From Flammula alnicola (Eukaryota; Basidiomycota; Agaricomycetes; Agaricales; Strophariaceae): 64,000 nt of DNA. A model generated the notes under the pieces. It saw only the letters and a list, made by a program, of their open reading frames with translations. It was not told where the DNA came from and did not search any database. The DNA is taken from assembly GCA_015499995.1 (NCBI GenBank), contig JADNRV010000033.1, positions 310,001-374,000 of the forward strand, read 5' to 3'. A program made the position numbers and the translations under genes. Each line of letters begins with the position of its first letter. The first letter of the stretch is position 1. Positions 45,582 to 57,000 of the stretch are shown in pieces.

Positions 45582-45744
45582 TGTAAGTAGATATGAGTGT
45601 AGTTGGAAGTAGGAGAGAGAGGCTTATAAGTGGCTGTGGATCAACGGAATCATTCCTTTTTGGGCATTATCTCAGCAATCTCTTATCTCCGAGTCAACTG
45701 CGAATATCATTGCGCTATACTACTCAAGAAACAAAACAGAAACA

Positions 45745-48582
45745 CTATGTAAAGACCTCGTCAATAAACCGTTCATAGTCATACTCCGCCTCCCCAGCCT
45801 CGTTGGGCGCACTTGGCATCGCTTCGCGCAGGTAATCGATAGACGCAGCCGGCAGGTGCGCAATCCGCAGATCCAGCTCGGTGACAAAGGGCTGCGCACG
45901 ACGCAAGTCGACTCAGATTGATTCATAGCAAAGCAACAACACAAATACACAGCACACACCTTGTCTTTCGCAATCCCACGGAACGCCTCGCGCAGTTGAT
46001 CTGGCGAAGTCTGGTCCTCTGTGATGTCCACCTAGTTCCATAGATAATCGTTCAAAACTTTTTTTTTTTTCAAAGATGAAGAGAACATACCAAGAGGTTG
46101 ATGAACGCCTCAAAAGTCACTGCGCCGTAGTCTGCCACGAGCTGATCGTAGATCAAGTCCATGTCCTCCTCAGAGTACACGATCCCCAGACTCGCAAGCG
46201 CCGCAATCATTTCTGCCGAGTTCAACGTGTTCGTTTCGTCTTTATCGAAGTACCGGAACGTGCTCTCGAACTCTTCCAGCTGTGCCGGGGTCAGATTCGT
46301 CATGTTCCGCGACACGATCTACGAAAAGGTCCAAGTAATAATAATTAAAAATGGTCATCGCGGTAAAAGCAATGTCAACGGGACATACCTGGTTGTCGAT
46401 GAACGTGATCTTCTTGGTGATACTGTGCATCACAAGCTCCAGCTCAAACTCCAAGTCTTGACACGTAAAGATCGTATAATCGTTTTCCTCTACATTCGCA
46501 GCATTACATTCCACCTCGGCCTGCGCGACCGTCGACAACGCATCCGACAGCGCAGGTATTCGTGTTTGGATTTCCTGGACTTGCTGCTGTTGTTCCTATA
46601 ACCAGCCAACATTTAGCGATCAACAACGATGCTTTCTGACAGATGTACGTTATATACGTACCTCTAGCGGTCCTTCCATGGCACTCAACTCGCTCGAGAT
46701 ATCATGCAACTTCTGCTCAAAATCGTTCGCCAGCTTCGCGAATTTCTTCCTCAACGACTCTTTAATCCTGTCATCCAAAAAGCACTGACGATAAGCTACC
46801 CAACCAACCAAGAAACAGACAAAAACAGGAAAAACCACTCACTGCCTGATCTGGGCATTGATCTTCCGACTCCTCTCCGCTTCCTTTTCCAACAGCGCCT
46901 GCCATGCAACATCCAAGTCGGAGAGCGCAAGCCCACTGGGCGGGACGTACTCTCGCAGCGAATACGTCTTCAGCTTGGTTTGCACGTTCCCAAACAGCGT
47001 CGCCAGATCCTGCCGCTCCGTCACCCACGTCCGCTTCGTCGTTTGCTTGTACGTCGTGAACACTGCAGATTGCTCCTTCGCGTCGGTGTACGTTCCGGTG
47101 AAGACTTGCGATGACCACTGATCTTGCATGTCCGTTAGGGCTGTTAGGAACTGCGAGGCAGGCGAGATTCAGGTTAGCTCGAATAGCGGTGTACGTATGA
47201 CTGGATATCGATACGTACCAGTCGTACACGCCTCTCATAGTCGTTTCGGATGATCCAGACGGATTGCATGAGCTCAGCGAATTTTTCGACGCGCCGTGAT
47301 ACCGTCTCGGCTTGGTCTGCATGTTAAGGCGGATCAGTCAACTGATGCATGTCTTAAGATAACAGACATAATCACCCATAGTCGAAAAGGCGTGGAAGAA
47401 ACTGGCGATGTAGGTCATGACACTGCGCTCGTCCGGATGGGCGGAATCACAGAGGTCCTCAACTTCCAGCAGTTGCTGTGGGCCATATTAATATCGAGAT
47501 GTTGGATAAGGTTTACTGTCTGCTAACCGGAATATTGAGGTGTTCTGCTGCGACTTGGAAAGCAAGTCGTGTATTTCCGTGGCGATCGCCCTAAAACCAC
47601 GCATTGGATGAATAAAAAAGAAAGAAATGACAGAAGCATGACGAACCTTGTCCAGTCTATCATAATCCAACAAATCGGGGCGGTGACAGTGTATTAAGGC
47701 GCATCTACAAAAGCAAAAGAACGATGACGTCAAGCATACTCGTCACAGAGAAGAGAAGAATCGAGCGCACGAACAAGGCGAGCCCATCAGACCAGCTGTG
47801 GGAGAAGTCTTGTACATTGACCTCTTTGTATGGTTCCGTCTTGCGCTGACACCAGAGTAGGAGACCCTCCTTAGCGGAAAGACCTTCTTCGCTTTCGAAA
47901 GACGACATTTCAGGTATATGACATGCAATGAAGGAGAGTAGACACACCTGATATCTGCAATTGTGAATCGTAAGATGAGCGTCCATATCATTCCGAGGAT
48001 GAGCTTGAGATTGCCGTCAATGATGTCTAGAATGAAGGAGTCATGAATAAATGGAAGATCAGAGATCGCAGATGTTACGAAGACACGATATGACACACCT
48101 TCAGGACCGATATTCGTCAGCTTGACTCCTCGGGAAGTTATGAACTCCAGTGCTTTGTTCACATTCTCCGCTTTCTGGACGCGCATGCGCGGGTTCTTGT
48201 TGTATCGTCCGAGCGAGGTATCACCTATCCATCGGAGAGCATTAGGGCACAATCCTTGAGCATACTGATCTCCCAAATACCCATGATCTCCTGCACATCG
48301 TACGTAGCACAGAATAAATATGAGTCCCAGATGTGCGTACATCTGTAGAGTTCGCACCATGAGTTGGATAAGCCGCACGCCGTCGGAGAGGTCTTTGACG
48401 AGAGAGGACATCGACGGATATCCATTAGCTTCTAGTTTAGTATTCAGCCTTTACGATGAGAGAAAATAAGGACAGGTTAGACTGTGATGGTTCGTTTCCC
48501 GAATATCGCTGCTAAAGAGGCCGCACCATTTGCAGAAAGTCCGTTCCTGGGTGTCTCGCGAGCGACTTTCGGGAGTATTCAT
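45745..48582 (-). CDS. ain1: Alpha-actinin (actin cross-linking protein)
   Basis: The start at 48582 gives [19 protein letters not shown] and, after an intron, [20 protein letters not shown]: the first calponin-homology domain. It continues [40 protein letters not shown], then a second CH domain with [20 protein letters not shown] and [20 protein letters not shown]. Helical spectrin-type repeats follow ([20 protein letters not shown] region). A C-terminal EF-hand pair follows: [20 protein letters not shown] has a full DxDxTxT..N..E calcium loop; the second is degenerate. The end is [12 protein letters not shown] at 45745. More than ten short introns. By family it bundles actin at the cytokinetic ring and cortical patches. 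It lies next to cofilin, another actin regulator. Confidence 0.93.
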
Positions 48583-48817
48583 GACCGTTTATACGGTCGA
48601 TATAAGGTATAGCAGCCAAAGAAAAGACGAAGAAAAAGAAAGAAAGAAGTCGAATTCGAGGGTAGAGGGTAGCTGTGCGGACTTTGGCTTGGAGAGCAAA
48701 CCCTCTATAGAACGCGTCTGGAACTATTTCAAACTCCGCAGCGCGTCTCAAAACATCTCTCCTTACACCCACCATCGCCTCCCCTTCCATTGCTCGGAAG
48801 TACGATATACACACAAA
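48583..48817. promoter_or_regulatory. Short bidirectional promoter, alpha-actinin / POB3
   Basis: 235 bp separate the two start codons, so both genes must share this promoter space. A GAAAAGACGAAGAAAAAGAAAG-like purine run lies near 48615-48645, that is, a pyrimidine tract on the alpha-actinin strand. No TATA box is obvious, consistent with housekeeping promoters. Confidence 0.55.
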
Positions 48818-51275
48818 ATGGCGACCCAATTCGACAGGATATATCATGGCATGTCTCCAGAACTCGGAAGTGCGTAAAATTTCTGCTTTCATGCCTTGAA
48901 TCTACGACACTCATCAAATTTTCGTCGGTTATTTCGTGTTGCAGAACTGCGTGTGGCACCGAGCGGTATGGCTTGGAAGGGCGTTGATTCGGAGCAAGTC
49001 ACTCCTGTACCCTCGAATGAGATAAAATGGGCACAATGGCTCCGAGTTGCGCGCCAATTCCAGCTGCGTATTGGCTTGAGAGACCATAGGAAAGTCAAGT
49101 TCGATGGCTTCACTCGAGAGGTCCGTGCGCGCTCCTTTGCAAGGCAAAGTACTGACCGATCAAGTAGGATCACGATAAGCTCGCCACCCTGCTAAAAAAC
49201 TACTTTGGCATCACCCTCGAGACCCGTGAGGTGTCATTCAAGGGATGGAATTGGGGCGTGACGGATTTTCAAGGTACGTTGTATTGTTACACTGCCAGCT
49301 GGATTGGCATGCTGATGACTCAGTCCAGGCGAAGATCTGGCCTTTACCGTATCCGACAAAACCTCCTTCGAGCTTCCTCTACGGCACGTCGCAAACTCCA
49401 ATATCGCAGGCAAGACCGAGGTCTCTCTCGAATTCTCCAACCTCTCTCCAACCCCTTCCGCCGGCCCAAAGTCTACGCTGACAAAGCAGATGGGCGACGA
49501 GCTGACCGAGATCCGGTTTTACGTCCCTGGTACTTTGACGAAACTCAAAGGCTCCGATGCCGGGTCGCAAAAGTCGGACAACGAGGATGACGAGGAAGAG
49601 ATCAGCGCTGCGCAGGTGTTCCACGACACGATCAAGGAGAAGGCGGAGATCGGCCAGGTCACTGGAGACCTGATCTTGAGCTTCGAGGAGGTGTTGGTTC
49701 TTACACCTCGTGGACGATACGATATGGACATGTTCCCAGACTTTTTGAGGCTGAGGGGTAAAACGTACGACTACAAGGTTCTGTACCAAAGCATTGCAAA
49801 ACTTTTCCTTTTACCGAAGGACGACCAACATGTGCTCTTCATCGTAAGTCCCTTTTGCTTTCTGCAGCGTTGTAACGGCAACTGAACTCGACTTCTCAGC
49901 TGGGTTTGAGCACACCCATCCGCCAAGGACAAACACTGTATCAATACCTGGTTATGCAATTTACGAGAGAGGAGGAAATCACGGCCGAGTTGAATATGAG
50001 CGAGTACGTCTCTCTTCAACTATCGTCTCGGGCCATTTACTCACCTTCATTCTTATCAGAGAGGATCTTGCAAAATACGACAAGCTAAAGAAGAACTACG
50101 AAGACCCAACGTACGAGGTCGTCTCTAGCGTATTCCGTGCCCTAGCCGGAAAGAAAATCATCGGCTCTGGGAGCTTCCAGAGGTAACTGCCTCCATCCAT
50201 CCTCTACGAGCGTTTCTTCTAACATCATCTTCCAGCCGCGAGGGCCATCCAGGCTTCAAAGCCAATCTCAAAGCGATCCAAGGCGACCTGTTCATGCTGG
50301 AGCGCTACATCTTCTTCGTGTCCAAACAGCCGCTGCTCATCGAGCTCAGCGACATCCACCAGGTCGTCTTCTCGCGTGTCGGAGCCGGGTCGGGTGCTGC
50401 CGCCGGGCGCACCTTTGATATCAAAATCGTGAGCAAGACGGGGCCCGAGCACACGTTTACGTCGATCAATAAGGAGGAGCACGAAGTAACGGAGGCGTAT
50501 TTGAGGGACAAGAAGATCCGGGTGAAGAATGAAATGGTGCCCGATGCGGATTTGTTGTTGGCGGCTGTGGTGGATGATGATGAGGATGAGGATATGCAGA
50601 GTGTGGTCAGCGATGACTCGGATGAGAGGGGTAAGGTGAGACCGAAGCCGTCCAAGGGCGGCGACGATGATAGCTCGGAAGAGGACGGTACGTTGTCTGT
50701 TTTGCGTTCATCCTTTATTGTTCACTGATGTCGTTCTATCTATTTACGGTACAGAGGACTTCAAGGCGTCCGACTCGGACTCTGGGTCTCCAAGTGACAG
50801 TGACTCCGACTCTTCATCCGGCGCCAAAACTGCCTCAGATGCAAGTGGCGATATCGCGCTCACCAAATCCGTCAAGGGCAAAGCCAAGGGAAAGGGAAAG
50901 GCGAAGGAGGGCGAGGGCGCCGCTCCGAAGAAAGCCGTTAAGAAGAAATCCGCCGCTGCTGCCCAGGGCAGCGATGCCGAGGACGACAAGCCCAAGGCGA
51001 AACCCAAGCCCAAGGCCAAAGCGAAGCCTGCTGCGAAGTCAGACGAGGAGGAGGCAATGGATGTGGATGAAGGTGATAAGCCCAGGCCGAAGCCCAAACC
51101 TAAACCCAAGGCTCCTGCTGTTGCGCCCAAGCCGAAGCAGAAGGCGAAAGCTGAGGATGAGCCGATGGATGTGGATGAGGAGAGGCCGCGTCCGAAACCT
51201 AAACCTAAGCCCAAGAAGCAGGATGCGGACGCTGACGAGCCGCCCAAGAAGAAGGTCAAGAAGGCGGATGACTGA
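48818..51275 (+). CDS. POB3: FACT complex subunit POB3 (SSRP1 homologue)
   Basis: Start MATQFDRIYHGMSPELGKLR, then SSRP1-type PH domains: APSGMAWKGVD, LETREVSFKGWNWG, TEIRFYVPG, LSFEEVLVLTPRGRYDMDMF, DFLRLRGKTYDYKVLYQSIA and LLPKDDQHVLFI. The middle domain has GFKANLKAIQGDLFMLERYI and HQVVFSRVGAG. Acidic segments follow (VVDDDEDEDM, SSEEDEDF). As in other fungi there is no HMG box. Unusually, the acidic region is followed by about 150 residues of Lys/Pro/Ala-rich repeats (KPKAKPKPKAKAKP, EEAMDVDEGDKP, DEPMDVDEERPRPK) ending KKKVKKADD at 51275. POB3 with Spt16 handles H2A-H2B during transcription and replication. Seven or more short introns are supported by borders and frame. Confidence 0.95.
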
Positions 51276-51699
51276 TTTTTCTTCTTTTCTTTCTGTGATG
51301 GTTGTGGTTTTTGTGCTTATGTTCTTCACCTGTTGACTGCTTGCATCACTTTCGAACCTCAAACTTTGTATATGATATAGAACATTTATAACATGATTTA
51401 TCCGAATGTTGTATGCTTTCAATCTATGTAAACCAGGATGTTGGGCTGTATGGCCATCTTTATTGAGACGGCTTCTGTGTTTATCACGCGTCGAGTTGCC
51501 GTTTCTAAATTTAGACTAATCTCAGGGTCTTTCTCCTCGTTCAGTCCGCACACCACCCTAGCTTTTTCGAAACCCTTTTCGCGTCATGACGACCTCTTGT
51601 GTGGGTTTCATCCTGCTATCTTGTACTAACTGGCTGTAAAACTTATCCCTCGTAGTCGGTGGGAGCGCCTGCGTTGGCGATATCCTCAGATTTGTTGTT
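51276..51699. other. Spacer between POB3 and an M43 gene
   Basis: Holds the POB3 3' UTR and the M43 promoter. No gene seen. Confidence 0.4.
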
Positions 51700-52919
51700 A
51701 TGATCACCCTTTCAACGGCTTCCGCCTTTCTCCTCCTTTGCGCGTTCTTGGTCCACCCGTCTTTTGGATTAGTTGAAAGAGTAGTTCGCAGGCAACATCA
51801 GTACGCGTTGACTCTGTTCTTGATGATAGAATTTGAAGGCTAACATCATCACAAATACAGGGAGGAATGCAGTATGCCATTCAGTGCGAACCAAAGTCGA
51901 GTAATGCAAGCGGCATTTGACAAGGTGAAAGTTCGACGCCAGACATCCAGCTACGTCTTCGACGTGTACTTCAATGTCATTGCTGCGAATTTTACGTATG
52001 CCGGTGGATGGGTTCCGTGCGTATTCTCTCTGATTCCTTCACGTACAATGGATGCTATGCTAACCTCAGTGGAAGCAGCGACGCACAGATTACGGCTCAG
52101 ATGGTGGCACTCAACAAAGGCTTTGCGGGAACTGGAATTCAATTCAGACATGTCGATACCATACGCATCCTCTCATCGCGTTATTTCCATGATATGAACG
52201 TCCCTGACACTGCCGAGAGGTAGGCTCCTTCGCGTCAGCTCTCGTTTCGTTGATAAACGCAGTTCTTGGTGTAGACAGCGAATGATTCATGACTACGGAT
52301 CAGTATTCCGTAAAGGGAGATCCAATACTTTGAATATTAACCTCATCGGGTACACCATCCGACCCATCTTCGTGTCTGGTTTGCTTTACCTTTTTTCCTC
52401 GCAGATTCTCTGACGAAACCTATGGATTTGGCCTACTACCTTCTGGGTATTCCACGAACCCTCAGCTCGATGGGGTCTACGTTCGCTATACCTCCCTGCC
52501 TGGTGGATCAAGCCCATACCGACAGGGAAAAATCGTCGTGCACGAAGGGGGTCATTGGCTCGGTCTATTGCACACATTCCAAGTAGGCCATTTTACTATT
52601 TGGTTGACTCGATTTAAACGACCTTTTTTCAACCATCTTTGCCTTTAGGGCGGCTGTGACGGCGATGGAGACGGCGTAGCTGATACACCTGCTGAGGCCA
52701 GTCCTGCTTCCGGCTGCCCAAAAGGCCGGGATACGTGTGCAGGACCTGGAGTCGATCCCATTCGTATGTTTTTAACCTGGTCCTATTTAACATTCATATT
52801 AACGATACCCTTTTTCGTTAGATAACTTTATGGATTATTCTGACGAAGATTGCAGAAATTCGTTTACAGAGGGCCAAATCACTCGCATGCACAGCGCTAT
52901 TCTAGCTTATCGTTCTTGA
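51700..52919 (+). CDS. Secreted M43 metalloprotease, intact (paralogue of 34512-35764)
   Basis: Seven exons (51700-51800, 51861-52016, 52076-52219, 52275-52349, 52405-52582, 52649-52763, 52822-52919) sum to 288 residues in one frame. Signal peptide [20 protein letters not shown]; pro-region [40 protein letters not shown]; zinc site [31 protein letters not shown]; Met-turn [10 protein letters not shown]; end [11 protein letters not shown]. It is very like the gene at 34512-35764, on the opposite strand. At the fourth exon the correct acceptor is GTGTAG at 52274; use of the ACAG four bases later would create a stop. Confidence 0.92.
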
Positions 52920-53026
52920 TTTTTTATGATTCAAGTTGACAACTCTGGAAAGACTGCAATCGCAACCGGACTATAGCATAATAAAATATGGCATTGCAAG
53001 ACGAGTAGCCAAGGCAATAGAAAAGA

Positions 53027-53875
53027 CTAGAAAGGACAGATGGTCTTCCATAGTTCCATTTCAACTGCTAATTCTTCTCGATACTGTGGAAGAGCTTGCG
53101 TAAAAGCATTGACCCATGCCACGTAGCGCTGCCGACGCCACAACGCTGTCGTGAGCTCCCAGTATTCGGGCATCCACGCCGTGAGTGAGGCATATGCGGT
53201 AACGTTTTTGACGCACGGATTGAGCAAGAGCCGAGATTGTTGAGCCGCTGCTAGGCCGGAGTGTACAGAAAGCTTGCGCATGAAAGACGTCCTGAGATTC
53301 AAAAGGGCCCACGCGACTGTCGAACTTGATTCGATAGCTCGAGAAGTCCCCACCCAGAAAGCCGCAAACTAAGCCATCACTGGGCGGTGTTAGGCTGCGG
53401 AGCTGGGTGAGCCAGTCACGCATGGTATTGCTGAATACTGAAAGCTGTTCTGGGGATAGCGTGTCGAGATCGCCTTCCATGTCAGCGAGCGGCCGACCAG
53501 GAACTCGCGTCATTAGAAAGAGGGAGCCGACGCTGTCGTCCTTGATGATGTCGAGGATGGTTGGGACAGGGATAGATGTACTATTCATGGACACATATTG
53601 GGTGGCGAGTGCTTCGATAACATTTGAATCGTCGCCAGCTTTAGCATAGAGCCCGAAAGGAAGGCGGAAAACGCTAGGAGATGATGTCTGCTCGCCGACG
53701 CGCATCACACATCGGTAAACGGACGTCCTGAGGGTCTGAGGCATGCGAAGCAACAATGCCCACATGAAACTGGATATTGTAGGTCGTCTGCTGAAGGTTA
53801 GAAATCCACGGAACATAACATTCTATAATCCACTAACCTGCGATAAAAGAACTGGCTGGGGTCGATATCTACCAT
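53027..53875 (-). pseudogene. APH-type phosphotransferase gene with catalytic loop deleted
   Basis: Exon 1 starts MVDIDPSQFFYR (53875), then RRPTISSFMWALLLRMPQTL and FRLPFGLYAKAGDDSNVIEA, the usual start of mushroom aminoglycoside-phosphotransferase-like kinases. IPVPTILDII, LFLMTRVPGRPLADMEGDL and VCGFLGGDFSSYRI follow. At RQKRYRICLTHG the sequence (GTTACCGCATATGCCTCACTCACGGC) jumps straight to WMPEYWELTTALWRRQRYVA in a different frame. Homologues as I know them have HGDLSPxNI and a DFG-like segment of about 25-30 residues between these two points. Catalytic Asp and metal-binding residues are thus missing, and translation shifts frame. The 3' part still reads well to LWKTICPF at 53027. This family probably phosphorylates small molecules; here it is inactive. 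Confidence 0.8.
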
Positions 53876-54045
53876 GGTATACGAGAAAGGAATGCCACAA
53901 TTGAACAATGGCTTATTGCCAATAAGGGTGTTATGGCTGCAATAGGAATGCTACGACAGACTAGGTTTGCTGATGGATGTATTCGAGATTCAATGGTACT
54001 GTGATAATAATGGAAACTCTAGCGAAAATACATCAGAGTATTTAG

Positions 54046-57000
54046 TTAGGAGAAATAACACTCAGACCATTTCTTGCCAATGGAAAGATGGCCATAGTGA
54101 ATGAGAGCGGTGCCTTCAGGACTGATAACAAGTGTGTTATAAGGAGGATAGGGCAGATGGGTACGAAAGTGGGGTGATATCCAAAAAAAGAGGACATTGT
54201 CAGCAGTTATCCATCCATCTTGCTTGAATGTGAAATTTTCCATATGCAGAATATCACAGTGTATCTGATGAGATAATAGAGAAGCATTTACTGAGATGTC
54301 AGTGAGGGTTTCAGCAACGGCGTCACCAGTGCGCGCACCCCATACTCGGATGGTTTGATCACCAGAGGCAGAGACGACACGGTTGCCGTCAGGAGAGAAT
54401 GCAACTGAATGGACTGAGTCTGTGTGCCCTTGGAATGGTCCAGCAACAGTGTCGCCAGTGTGTGTATCCAACACTCGGATGGTATGATCATAAGAGCCAA
54501 AGGCGATGCGGGTGCCATCAGGGGATAATGCAACCGACGAGGCTGAACCTGTGTGCCCTTTGAACGGTCCAACGATGGTGTCGCCAGTGCATGCATCCCA
54601 TACTCGAATGGTTTCATCGTCAGAGCCGGAAACGATACGGGTGCTATCAGGGAAGAATGCAACTGATCGGACCAAACCTGTGTGCCCTTCAAACGGCCCA
54701 GCAATGGTATCACCGGTGTGCGCGTCCCATACTCGGACGGTTTCGTCACCAGAGCCAGAGACGATGCGGGTGCCATCAGGAGATAATGCAAGTGACAAGA
54801 CTGAACCTGTGTGACCTTTGAGTGGTCCAACGATGGTGTCACCAGTGTATGCATCCCATACTCGGATCGTTTGATCACCGGAGCCAGAGACAATGTGGGT
54901 GCCATCGGAAGAGAATGAAACTGAGCAGACCAAACTTGTGTGCCCTTCAAATGGTCCAGCGACAGTGTTGCCCGTGTATGATTCCCATACTCGAATGGTA
55001 TGATCATCGGACCCAGAGACAATGTAGGTGCCGTCGGGAGAGAACGCAACCGACCAGACCCTACTTGTGTGACCTTTGAATGGTCCAGCGATGATGTCGC
55101 CAGTGCGTGCATCCCATACTCGGATGGTTGCATCACTGGAGCCGGAGGCGATGCGGGCGCCATCAGGAGAGAATGCAACTGACCTGACCCAACTTGTGTG
55201 CCCTTCAAGCAGTCTAGCAATAGTGTCACCAGTGCGTGCGTCCCATACTCGGATGGTTTGATCACTGGATCCAGAGACGATGCGGGTGCCATCAGGAGAT
55301 AATGTGTGCCCTTTGAATGGTCCAGCAACAATGTCACCAGTGCGTGCATCCCATACTCGGATGGTTTGATCACTGGATCCAGAGACGATGCGGGTGCCAT
55401 CAGGAGATAATGCAACCGATGGGACTGAACCTGTGTGCCCTTTGAATGGTCCAGCAACAGTGTCACCAGTGCGTGCATCCCATACTCGGATGGTTTGATC
55501 ACTGGAGCCAGAGACGATGCGGGTGCCATCAGGAGATAATGCAAGTGACCAGACCAGACCTGTGTGCCCTTCAAATGGACCAGCGACGGTGTTACCGGTG
55601 CATGAATCCCATACTCGAATGGTATGATCATCGGAGCCAGAGACGATACGGGTGCCATCAGGAGAGAATGCAACTGACCAGACCCAACCTGTGTGCCCTT
55701 TGAATGGTCCACTGACAGTGTCACCAGTGCGTACATCCCATAGTCGGATGGTTTGATCATTGGAGCCAGAGACAATGCGGGTGCCATCAGGAGAGAATGC
55801 AACTGAATGGACTGAATCTGTGTGTCCTGTGAACGGTCCAGCAACAGTGTCGCCAGTGCGTGCATCCCATACTCGGATGGTTCGATCACTGGAGCCAGAG
55901 ATGACGTGGATGCCATCGGGAGAGAATGCAACCGACCAGACAGGATATGTGTGCCCTTTGAACGGTCCAGCGATGGTGTCGCCAGTGTGTGCATCCCATA
56001 CTCGGATGGTTGCATCGCCGGAGCCAGAGACAACGCGGGTGCCATCAGAAGAGAATGCAACTGACCTGACCCAACTTGTGTGCCCTTTGAACGGTCCAGC
56101 GATGATGTCGCCAGTGCGTGCATCCCATACTCGGATGGTTGTGTCATCAGAGCCAGAGACAATGCGGGTGCCGTCGGGAGAGAATGCAACCGACGAGACC
56201 GATGAATCTGTTTTCCATACTCCGATAGCTGCACTTGGCGATTGCTCCACCACACTCCCTTTTACATCTATCAGCCCTCGCGCGTGTCCCCTGTAGTTTT
56301 TATACACAGAACTGGACCTTGGACAGAACGGCAATCCTGAGATGTAGATATGTGGTGTGCTACGTGTACACGCCCCAGCTGCAAAGCGCATTACAAATGC
56401 TTCTGCATCAGCCACTTGTTTCCGCGTATTGATATGAGAATCTTTCTACTTGATCTCAGTTTGAAAGTCGACATCGTGGACACATTGACTTACCTTTGGC
56501 AACCAGTGCTGTACCTGGCGCAGTATCTCTGCACCTATCGCCATGCGTCGTTCAAGGTTAAGTACCTCCATCCAGAACAACAGTCGGTGGGTCAGAAATT
56601 CAACGAGCCTTTCGTAGACCGAGACTGTGAAATCTCCTTGTCGAAGATGCTCACCCCAGTACCGACATGCATATGAGACGGCAGCAGAGATGGAATTCTC
56701 GATTCGTGCCTGCAAGTCCAACACATCCTCGTCGAACACGAATGACGATTCGAGCTTGCAGATATTGAATCGCAGGTGTGTCTTCATCACGTTGAAGCAA
56801 CCATTGGCAAGGATTCCATTGTGCTGAGTCGTTTCGCAGTGGAACTCCCCTGATCGAAGTTTATCAAAAAGGTAGTCGGGAAATGATGCATGGAAAGGGG
56901 AAACTAGTCCCTGTACGCCTTCTTGCACATGTAGTATCGATCGCAGTGGCTGTAATGAAAAGCGAACTTGCTCTTCAGTGAGGCTAAGAAGCGACGCCAG

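Noticed and set aside
54506..56296. Several open frames on the plus strand opposite the WD40 array
   Set aside because: They are mirror readings of the repeated unit and carry no independent features.
56446..56493. Premature stop splitting the NLR into separate NACHT and WD40 genes
   Set aside because: A 48-nt intron with consensus GTAAGT donor and TAG acceptor removes the stop and keeps the frame.
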